A stretch of 7,563 nucleotides of DNA, taken from the NCBI GenBank assembly GCA_013824055.1, contig PNNE01000017.1, positions 1 to 7,563 on the forward strand, read 5' to 3'. Below the pieces are notes generated by a model. That model was given only the letters and a program-made list of their open reading frames with translations, did not search any database and was not told the DNA's origin. Shown piece after piece: positions 1 through 4,817 of the stretch. Each line of letters begins with the position of its first letter. Position 1 is the first letter of the stretch. Origin of the DNA: Rhodobacter sp. (lineage in GTDB: Bacteria; Pseudomonadota; Alphaproteobacteria; Rhodobacterales; Rhodobacteraceae). Position numbers and translations under genes: made by a program.

Positions 1-16
1 CCGCCCGGCAGGGCGG
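1..16 (+). terminator. Perfect 6-bp hairpin at window edge, possible terminator of the upstream gene
   Basis: CCGCCC and GGGCGG form a perfect inverted repeat around a GGCA tetraloop. A mildly T-rich stretch (TATAGGTTTGTT, 17-28) follows, but there is no clean T-tract. It lies upstream of ssb and could end the transcript of a gene left of the window. The left flank is cut off, so the stem may be longer, or it could be the 3' end of a coding region. Confidence 0.35.
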
Positions 17-41
17 TATAGGTTTGTTAACCATCCGAGGC

Positions 42-56
42 GAACCTGCCCGGGAC
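42..56 (+). promoter_or_regulatory. SOS-box-like repeat upstream of ssb
   Basis: GAAC, seven bases, then GGAC. The alphaproteobacterial LexA box is a direct repeat GTTC-N7-GTTC (GAAC-N7-GAAC on the other strand), so seven of eight defined bases match. It sits 20 bp before the ssb start codon. If TATAGG at 17-22 is the -10 element, the site would lie just downstream of the transcription start. ssb is SOS-controlled in some bacteria, which makes the site plausible but unproven; one mismatch in a short motif is weak evidence. Confidence 0.25.
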
Positions 57-75
57 ATCTGCAAGGGAGATTCGC

Positions 76-609
76 ATGGCGGGGTCGGTCAACAAGGTCA
101 TTCTCATCGGTCGGCTTGGCGCAGACCCCGAGGTGCGCAGTTTCCAGAACGGCGGCAAGGTGGTGAACCTGCGCATCGCCACCTCGGAAACCTGGCGCGA
201 CAAGCAGTCGGGGGAACGCAAGGAGCGGACCGAATGGCATTCGGTCGCGATCTTCAGCGAACCCCTTGGCAAGATCGCCGAGCAGTACCTGAAGAAGGGC
301 AGCTCGGTCTACATCGAGGGGTCGCTGGAAACCCGCAAATGGCAGGATCAGTCCGGCCAGGACCGCTACACCACCGAAGTCGTCCTGCGGCCCTTTTCCG
401 GCAATCTCACGCTGCTGGGCGGACGCGAAGGCGGCGGCGGCGGCGAGGATCGCGGCGGCTATGAAGATGGCGGCCAGGGCGGCGGTTACGGCGGCGGCCA
501 GGGGGGCGGCCAGGGCGGCGGTTCGGGTGGCGGTTCGGGTGGCGGGCGCGGCGGTCCGGCATCGGGCGGCGGCGGCCGGTCGGACATGGACGACGAGATC
601 CCGTTCTGA
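76..609 (+). CDS. ssb: Single-stranded DNA-binding protein SSB
   Basis: Binds single-stranded DNA as a tetramer during replication, recombination and repair, and recruits partner proteins through its acidic tail. The 177-residue product has the OB-fold at about residues 4-112, opening VNKVILIGRLGADPEVR. Aromatic DNA-contact residues W40, W55, F60 and W89 match the E. coli W40/W54/F60/W88 pattern. A glycine-rich linker (about 116-167) precedes the conserved C-terminal tip DMDDEIPF (170-177), the partner-docking peptide. Length is typical. The start is supported by AAGGGAG at 63-69, six bases upstream. The linker is encoded by a regular 12-bp repeat, described separately. The next gene, sufT, is 89 bp downstream with its own promoter-like sequence, so ssb is probably transcribed alone. 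Confidence 0.97.
   Translation: MAGSVNKVILIGRLGADPEVRSFQNGGKVVNLRIATSETWRDKQSGERKERTEWHSVAIFSEPLGKIAEQYLKKGSSVYIEGSLETRKWQDQSGQDRYTTEVVLRPFSGNLTLLGGREGGGGGEDRGGYEDGGQGGGYGGGQGGGQGGGSGGGSGGGRGGPASGGGGRSDMDDEIPF
469..552 (+). repeat. Seven in-frame 12-bp units encoding (GGxG)7 in the SSB linker
   Basis: Seven consecutive 12-base units, each starting GGCGG, run at 469, 481, 493, 505, 517, 529 and 541. They encode GGQG, GGYG, GGQG, GGQG, GGSG, GGSG and GGRG. The units at 517 and 529 are identical, and those at 469 and 505 are identical. The regular period points to expansion by slippage or unequal crossing-over. The G-rich coding strand, with runs up to six G, could also form G-quadruplex structures. 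Confidence 0.85.
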
Positions 610-636
610 CCCACGGCCCCATCCTGTCGGCGGCAC

Positions 637-673
637 TGGACCTTGACCGGGTATTCCCTATATAATTGGTCAA
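637..673 (+). promoter_or_regulatory. Putative sufT promoter with flanking inverted repeat
   Basis: TATAAT at 661-666 is a perfect -10 hexamer in otherwise GC-rich DNA. TGGACC at 637-642, 18 bp upstream, is a 4/6 match to a -35. A perfect inverted repeat, TTGACC (643-648) and GGTCAA (668-673), separated by 19 bp, brackets the -10 element. That position suits a repressor operator. Expected transcription starts near 673, giving a leader of about 26 nt before the ATG at 699. The cognate regulator is not evident; an iron- or Fe-S-responsive factor would fit the gene but is inference. Confidence 0.45.
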
Positions 674-698
674 CAACCTTTGCCGCCGAGTGGAAAAC

Positions 699-1064
699 AT
701 GCAGCACCAGACCGTGGGCCAGACCGAGGGCAAGCCGCTGATCAAGCCCTCGACCACCGACCATCCGCTCTATCCGCAGATCGTCGAGGCTTGCCGGACG
801 GTTTACGACCCGGAGATTCCGGTCAACGTCTTCGACCTCGGCCTCGTCTACACGATCGAGATCGGCCAGGAGAACGAAGTCGCGATCACCATGACCCTGA
901 CTGCCCCCGGCTGTCCGGTCGCCGGAGAGATGCCGGGCTGGGTCGCCAATGCCGTGGAACCCCTGCCCGGTGTGAAGCAGGTCGATGTCCAGATGACCTT
1001 CGACCCGCCCTGGGGCATGGACATGATGTCCGATGAAGCTCGGCTGGAACTTGGCTTCATGTAG
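699..1064 (+). CDS. sufT: SUF-system Fe-S assembly protein SufT (MIP18/DUF59 family)
   Basis: A cytosolic accessory factor in maturation of iron-sulfur proteins. The 121-residue product has the MIP18/DUF59 domain at about residues 24-105, with the hallmark DPEIPVN motif (37-43) and the conserved cysteine in TAPGCPVA (C72). The C-terminal stretch DPPWGMDMMSDEARLELGF (102-120) is typical of the SufT branch. An upstream TTG at 666 would add 11 residues but overlaps the TATAAT box, so the ATG at 699 is preferred; the ribosome site before it (GAGTGGAAA) is weak. sufA lies 1.6 kb downstream, separated by an unrelated three-gene block. No other suf genes are in the window. Confidence 0.93.
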   Translation: MQHQTVGQTEGKPLIKPSTTDHPLYPQIVEACRTVYDPEIPVNVFDLGLVYTIEIGQENEVAITMTLTAPGCPVAGEMPGWVANAVEPLPGVKQVDVQMTFDPPWGMDMMSDEARLELGFM

Positions 1065-1065
1065 C

Positions 1066-1089
1066 ATCAAGCCTTATGACTTGATTTTT
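1066..1089 (+). terminator. Weak terminator-like hairpin after sufT
   Basis: ATCAAG (1066-1071) pairs with CTTGAT (1080-1085) around an 8-base loop and runs directly into five T residues (1085-1089). The stem is short and AT-rich, so termination would be inefficient. A further ACTTGAT at 1108-1114 repeats the 1079-1085 sequence, so these elements could instead be protein-binding sites for the following block. Confidence 0.3.
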
Positions 1090-1141
1090 GCCTTTTAAAG
1101 CCCCAAGACTTGATACAGCGCAGTTCCAGTCGTGGAACCTC

Positions 1142-1543
1142 ATGATCCAACCGCAGATCGCAGTCCTGACCGGCGACCTTGTCGCCTCGACGCGGCAGCC
1201 CGCCGACCGGGTTGACGCGGCCATGCAGGCCTTGCGCCAGTCAGCCGGTCAGGTCACTGCCTGGCAGACTCCGCCCTACGACACCCGGTTCACCCGGTTT
1301 CGCGGCGATGGCTGGCAGATCGCCCTGACGAATCCCGGCCTGGCGCTGCGCGCCGCTGTCGTCCTGCAGGCCACCCTGGGAGCGCGGGGCCTTGAAAGCC
1401 GGATGTCCATCGGTATCGGGCCCGCCGAAACCCTGGGCACGACGGACCTTTCCGATGCCGCAGGCCGGGCGTTCGAGCTTTCGGGGCAGGGTCTCGACAA
1501 GATGGCCGACACCTCTCGCATCGCCATCGCGGGCGCTCGGTGA
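1142..1543 (+). CDS. SatD-like protein with nucleotidyl-cyclase-type fold
   Basis: Role unknown. The 133-residue product resembles the N-terminal part of SatD-family proteins and, more distantly, class III nucleotidyl cyclase domains. An opening strand with Asp, IAVLTGDLVAST (D12), is followed by RFRGDGWQIAL (GDG with D56) and then RMSIGIGPAE (88-96). D12 and D56 lie where cyclase-fold enzymes bind metal. It is too short for a full cyclase, so nucleotide binding is inference. A TTG at 1088 would add 18 residues of atypical sequence, so the ATG at 1142 was chosen. The stop overlaps the next gene as GTGA (1540-1543), implying translational coupling. Full-length SatD proteins carry an HTH at the C-terminus; here that part is the separate next gene. 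Family assignment is from memory and moderately sure. Confidence 0.68.
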   Translation: MIQPQIAVLTGDLVASTRQPADRVDAAMQALRQSAGQVTAWQTPPYDTRFTRFRGDGWQIALTNPGLALRAAVVLQATLGARGLESRMSIGIGPAETLGTTDLSDAAGRAFELSGQGLDKMADTSRIAIAGAR

Positions 1544-1800
1544 CCGAGGCCGATGCGATGATCGCCGACCTTCTGGGCGAGCGCATGGGGCGCTGGACCG
1601 CGGCCCAGGCCCAGGCTGCCGCATTGCAGCTTGCCGCGCCCGACCGGATCATCACCCTTGCCGAAGTCGGCAAGACGCTGGGGATCAGTCCGCAGGCCGT
1701 CAATGACCGGGTGCGGGGGGCCGGCTGTGGCACCATTGCCTCGGTGCTGCGCCGGTGGGAAGCCTTGAAAAGCCGCGACAACCGGGACCCCGCGCCATGA
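1540..1800 (+). CDS. Small helix-turn-helix protein, SatD C-terminal-like
   Basis: An 86-residue protein read from a GTG that overlaps the preceding stop; an internal ATG at 1558 is an alternative start. The clear feature is a helix-turn-helix at about residues 38-60, ITLAEVGKTLGISPQAVNDR, resembling sigma-70 region 4 or SatD C-terminal domains. It is preceded by a helical stretch with RWTAAQAQAA (18-27). It probably binds DNA, perhaps together with the cyclase-fold protein encoded just before it. It lies in the -1 frame relative to that gene, so a ribosomal frameshift, or an ancestral gene split, would join the two into a SatD-like architecture. It overlaps the next gene as ATGA (1797-1800). 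Whether it acts alone is unknown. Confidence 0.72.
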   Translation: MTEADAMIADLLGERMGRWTAAQAQAAALQLAAPDRIITLAEVGKTLGISPQAVNDRVRGAGCGTIASVLRRWEALKSRDNRDPAP

Positions 1801-2618
1801 TCGAAACCTTCATCGCGCTTCTCTTCGCGCACAGCCTGGCCGATTTCGTGCTGCAGAACGACTGGATCGTCCAGCACAAGCGCAAGCCGCTCGCCCTGGG
1901 CCTGCACGCCCTGGTCGTCGGGCTGACTGCCGCGGCCGCCACCGGAACGCTGCACCCCGCACTGCTGGCCCTGGCCCTGGTGCACATCGGCATCGACGTC
2001 GGCAAGCTGGCCCTGACCAGACTGTGGAAAACCTCGTCCGGTTTCGGTCCCTTCATGATCGACCAGGCCCTGCACCTGGCCAGCCTGATCGCCCTTGCGC
2101 TCTGGCTTCCCGACCTTTGGGCGCAAGGTCTCTGGTCGCAAGGTCTCTGGTCGCCTGGGGCCGACAGTATCGGCGGCATCCCCGCCACCGGGATCTGGTC
2201 CGACGCAACGGCCCTGCCGCTCAGCCACCTGCCCGCAGTCATGGCCCTGCTGGCCGGCCTGATCCTGGCCACCCGCGCCGGGGGCTTTGCCGTCGGCCTG
2301 CTGATGGAGCCCTTCGCGCCGCATCTTGGCACCGGCGACGCCGACAAAAGCCTGCCCGGAGCGGGCCGGGTCATCGGTCATCTTGAGCGCGGGCTCATCT
2401 TTGCCCTTGTCCTTTTCGGCCAGGCGCAAGGCGTGGGCCTCTTGATCGCCGCCAAATCCATCCTGCGATTCGGGGCCGTCAAGGACGACCGCAGGCTCTC
2501 GGAATACGTCATCATCGGCACGCTGGCCTCGTTCGGCTGGGCGCTGATCGTGGCCTTTGCCACGCTTCACGCGCTTGCGCTGACAGCGCCGCTTGGAATC
2601 CTGCCCGTTGCACCCTAG
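1797..2618 (+). CDS. DUF3307 integral membrane protein
   Basis: Function unknown; an inner-membrane protein of 273 residues. DUF3307 signatures are visible: AHSLADFVLQ near the N-terminus (11-20), VHIGIDVGKL (62-71), FMIDQALH (86-93), and a C-terminal block with AAKSILRF (218-225) and EYVIIGTLASF (236-246). Hydrophobic segments lie at about 3-19, 33-50, 53-73, 90-104, 146-168, 197-217 and 237-262. The ATG at 1797 overlaps the upstream stop (ATGA); an upstream GTG at 1755 adds only a polar, unrelated stretch. A Trp/Gly-rich loop (108-120) is produced by a 15-bp tandem repeat. Pairing of SatD-like proteins with DUF3307 proteins occurs in other phyla as I recall it, which supports one functional unit. 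Confidence 0.86.
   Translation: MIETFIALLFAHSLADFVLQNDWIVQHKRKPLALGLHALVVGLTAAAATGTLHPALLALALVHIGIDVGKLALTRLWKTSSGFGPFMIDQALHLASLIALALWLPDLWAQGLWSQGLWSPGADSIGGIPATGIWSDATALPLSHLPAVMALLAGLILATRAGGFAVGLLMEPFAPHLGTGDADKSLPGAGRVIGHLERGLIFALVLFGQAQGVGLLIAAKSILRFGAVKDDRRLSEYVIIGTLASFGWALIVAFATLHALALTAPLGILPVAP
2123..2152 (+). repeat. Perfect 15-bp tandem duplication inside the DUF3307 gene
   Basis: The unit GCAAGGTCTCTGGTC occurs twice in direct succession (2123-2137 and 2138-2152). It yields the repeated peptide AQGLW-SQGLW followed by SPG. It lies in a predicted loop between membrane segments, so length changes would be tolerated without shifting the frame. Confidence 0.8.
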
Positions 2619-2642
2619 ATTGATGTCAAAGGAGACCGCCCC

Positions 2643-3002
2643 ATGTTCGGCATCCCCGGCAAAGCCGCCGTCACCCTGACCCCCGCCGCCACTCGCCAGA
2701 TCGCGCGGCTGATGGCGCGCGAAGGCAGCCAGGGCCTGCGCATCGGCGTCAAGAAGGGCGGCTGCGCGGGCATGGAATACACGATGGACTATGTCACCTC
2801 GGTCAATCCGCTGGACGAGGTCGTGGAACTGGACGGTGCCCGGGTGATGATCGCCCCGATGGCCCAGATGTTCCTGATCGGCACCGAGATCGACTACGAG
2901 GTCGGCCTGGTCGAAAGCGGGTTCAAGTTCCGCAACCCCAATGTGGTCGAGGCTTGCGGTTGCGGCGAATCGATCAAGTTCCGCGACGCCCCCGCTGCGT
3001 GA
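2643..3002 (+). CDS. sufA: A-type iron-sulfur carrier protein SufA (HesB/IscA family)
   Basis: An A-type carrier that accepts iron or an Fe-S cluster and hands it to apo-proteins in the cytosol. The 119-residue product covers the whole HesB/IscA domain. All three cluster-ligand cysteines are present: C41 in KKGGCAGMEY, and C105 and C107 in the C-terminal CGCGES. AAAGGAG at 2628-2634 with an 8-base spacer fixes the start. It begins 24 bp after the DUF3307 stop, so it may be transcribed with the upstream block and, through it, with sufT. The name sufA is preferred over iscA or erpA because of the nearby sufT, but sequence alone does not exclude another A-type carrier. Confidence 0.93.
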   Translation: MFGIPGKAAVTLTPAATRQIARLMAREGSQGLRIGVKKGGCAGMEYTMDYVTSVNPLDEVVELDGARVMIAPMAQMFLIGTEIDYEVGLVESGFKFRNPNVVEACGCGESIKFRDAPAA

Positions 3003-3095
3003 CCGGCCCTTTGGACATACTGTTCCCGATCTGCGGTCTTTTCCTTCGCGCCCTGACACGCTAGGCCTGCGGGACGCCAGGAAGGGATTGCCGAC

Positions 3096-3839
3096 ATGAA
3101 GAAACTTGCCGCCGGAAACTGGAAGATGAACGGGACCAAGGCCTCGCTGGCCGAGGTCTCCGCGCTGCTTGCGGCCCATCCCGCCCCGGCCTGCGAAATG
3201 CTGCTCTGCCCGCCTGCCACCCTGATCGACCGGATGGCCGCGGCCGCGCAGGGCACTGCCCTGCTGGTCGGCGCGCAGGACTGCCACGCCAGGCCGCAGG
3301 GCGCGCACACCGGGGATCTCTCGGTCGCCATGCTGAGGGATGCGGGCGCAAGCCATGTGATCCTTGGCCACTCCGAACGCCGCACCGACCACGGCGAGAC
3401 GGACGCGCTGGTCCGCGCCAAGGCGCAGGCCGTGGTGGACGCGGGCCTGATCGCCATCGTCTGCATCGGCGAGACCGAGGCCGAGCGTGACGCAGGCCAG
3501 ACCCTGGCCGTGATCGGCTCGCAGATCGACGGCTCGATCCCGCTGGGGGCGACGGCGGCGAACCTCGTGGTGGCCTATGAGCCGGTCTGGGCCATCGGCA
3601 CCGGCCGCACCCCCACTCTGGCCGAGATCGCCGAGGTCCACGGCTTCCTTCGCGGCCGTCTGCGCGGGCTGATCGGGGAACAGGCGAACGGCGTCCGCCT
3701 GCTGTACGGCGGCTCGGTCAAGCCGTCGAACGCCACCGACATCTTCGCCGTGCCCCATGTCGATGGCGCGCTGGTGGGCGGCGCAAGCCTGAAGGCCGCG
3801 GACTTCGGGGCCATCGTCGCGGCCCTTTCCGCCGCCTGA
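3096..3839 (+). CDS. tpiA: Triosephosphate isomerase
   Basis: Interconverts dihydroxyacetone phosphate and glyceraldehyde 3-phosphate in glycolysis and gluconeogenesis; a cytosolic (beta/alpha)8 barrel dimer. The 247-residue length is normal. Catalytic residues are in place: N8 and K10 in AAGNWKMN, H92 in ILGHSERR, and E162 in VVAYEPVWAIGTGRTP, the last also containing the phosphate-gripping loop 6. The GGSV motif (205-208) and the GALVGGASL stretch near the C-terminus complete the phosphate site. AGGAAGGG at 3079-3086, nine bases before the ATG, fixes the start. It is separated from sufA by 93 bp and followed by a hairpin, suggesting a mainly independent transcript. Confidence 0.98.
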   Translation: MKKLAAGNWKMNGTKASLAEVSALLAAHPAPACEMLLCPPATLIDRMAAAAQGTALLVGAQDCHARPQGAHTGDLSVAMLRDAGASHVILGHSERRTDHGETDALVRAKAQAVVDAGLIAIVCIGETEAERDAGQTLAVIGSQIDGSIPLGATAANLVVAYEPVWAIGTGRTPTLAEIAEVHGFLRGRLRGLIGEQANGVRLLYGGSVKPSNATDIFAVPHVDGALVGGASLKAADFGAIVAALSAA

Positions 3840-3851
3840 CGACCTTGCCCT

Positions 3852-3880
3852 GTCGCGGACAGGCCAGCCCTGCCCGCGAC
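3852..3880 (+). terminator. Strong imperfect hairpin after tpiA, no T-tract
   Basis: GTCGCGG (3852-3858) pairs with CCGCGAC (3874-3880). After one A-C mismatch, CAGG (3860-3863) pairs with CCTG (3869-3872), leaving a five-base loop. The stem is very stable but no run of T follows. It could be a U-tract-less terminator or a transcript-end stabiliser. It ends 19 bp before the next start codon, so it could also limit read-through into the transporter gene. Confidence 0.5.
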
Positions 3881-3899
3881 CGCCCCATAGGCTGCCCGA

Positions 3900-4817
3900 A
3901 TGACCACACTTGACCCCACGGCGCGGCGCTCGCTTGTCGTTGCGAACCTGATCTGCCTTGCCTCGATGGTGATCTGGTCTGCCGGCCTGCCGGCTGCCGA
4001 CCTGATCATCCCGCACATGCCGCCCATCGCCCTGACCGCCTGCCGCGCGCTTCTGGCGGCGGCGGTCCTGCTGCCGATCTGGTGGCTGGTAGAGGGCGGC
4101 CGGGTCGTGCTGGGGGCAAACTGGCTGCGGGGCGCCTGGGTCGGGTTCGTGACCCTGGGGCTTGCCTCGTTCTTCGTCATCATCGCGTTGCAGTACAACG
4201 ACCCCGTCACCGTCGCCATCGTCAGCGCGATCATGCCGGTGATCGGGATCCTGCTGGAATGTCTGGCCGACCATCGCCCCTTCACCCGCGCGCTGGCCGT
4301 CGGGCTGGTCCTGTCGGTGGCCGGCGGGCTGATCGCGGTCAGCGGGGCCGATGGCGAGGTCAGTTTCGGGATCGGTGTCCTTGCCGCCCTCGCTTCGGTC
4401 ACGTTCTACACCTGGGGTTCGCGTGAGACGGTGAAGGCCTTCCCCGACCTCACCCCGCTTGGCCGCAGCACGATCACCATCGCGGGCGGGGCCATCGTCG
4501 CCACCATCGCCGCGCTGGCCGACGGGACCCTGCGCGGCCAGTGGCCCGACTGGGCCGCGATCGGCTGGGTCGAGTTCGGCGGGCTGGCCGCCTTCTCCAT
4601 CGGCTCGATGGCCATCGCGCAGCTGCTCTGGATCGTCTCGGTCGGCAGGATCGGCATCGGCGCGGCCTCGATGCACATGAACGCAGTGCCGTTCTACGTC
4701 ATGCTGATGGTCTTCCTGCTGGGCGGACCCTGGAACTGGGCGCAGACTGTCGGCGCCGCCATCGTCGTGACCGGCGCGGCCATCGCGCAGGGCCTGATCG
4801 GGGGAAGGCGCGCATGA
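3900..4817 (+). CDS. EamA-family (DMT superfamily) transporter
   Basis: An inner-membrane carrier of the drug/metabolite transporter superfamily, commonly an exporter of amino acids or small metabolites; the substrate cannot be read from the sequence. The 305-residue product has two EamA repeats (about 12-148 and 155-300) and ten hydrophobic segments, at roughly 12-30, 43-64, 79-98, 102-121, 131-149, 155-172, 191-208, 222-243, 255-274 and 281-300, which is the family standard. There is no convincing Shine-Dalgarno sequence before the ATG, only AGG at 3889-3891. Its stop overlaps the P450 start (ATGA, 4814-4817), so the two are translationally coupled. Possibly it exports the P450 product or a toxic intermediate. 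Confidence 0.92.
   Translation: MTTLDPTARRSLVVANLICLASMVIWSAGLPAADLIIPHMPPIALTACRALLAAAVLLPIWWLVEGGRVVLGANWLRGAWVGFVTLGLASFFVIIALQYNDPVTVAIVSAIMPVIGILLECLADHRPFTRALAVGLVLSVAGGLIAVSGADGEVSFGIGVLAALASVTFYTWGSRETVKAFPDLTPLGRSTITIAGGAIVATIAALADGTLRGQWPDWAAIGWVEFGGLAAFSIGSMAIAQLLWIVSVGRIGIGAASMHMNAVPFYVMLMVFLLGGPWNWAQTVGAAIVVTGAAIAQGLIGGRRA

Noticed and set aside
24..464. Plus-strand open frame overlapping ssb in another frame
   Set aside because: It is an out-of-frame shadow of ssb; the product is Arg/Gly/His-rich with no family features.
469..552. CRISPR array suggested by regular repeats
   Set aside because: The units are contiguous without spacers and encode a GGxG linker in frame with ssb.
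666..698. TTG start for SufT
   Set aside because: It overlaps the TATAAT box and adds 11 residues not expected in SufT.
1290..4676. A 1128-codon open frame on the minus strand spanning five plus-strand genes
   Set aside because: It is a GC-rich shadow frame. The translation is low-complexity Arg/Gly/Asp/Gln-rich with no domains, and it runs antisense to well-identified genes including tpiA and sufA.
4541..4813. Upstream extension of the P450 reading frame
   Set aside because: It overlaps the transporter gene in another frame and translates to Arg/His-rich sequence; the ATG at 4814 gives a normal P450 N-terminus.
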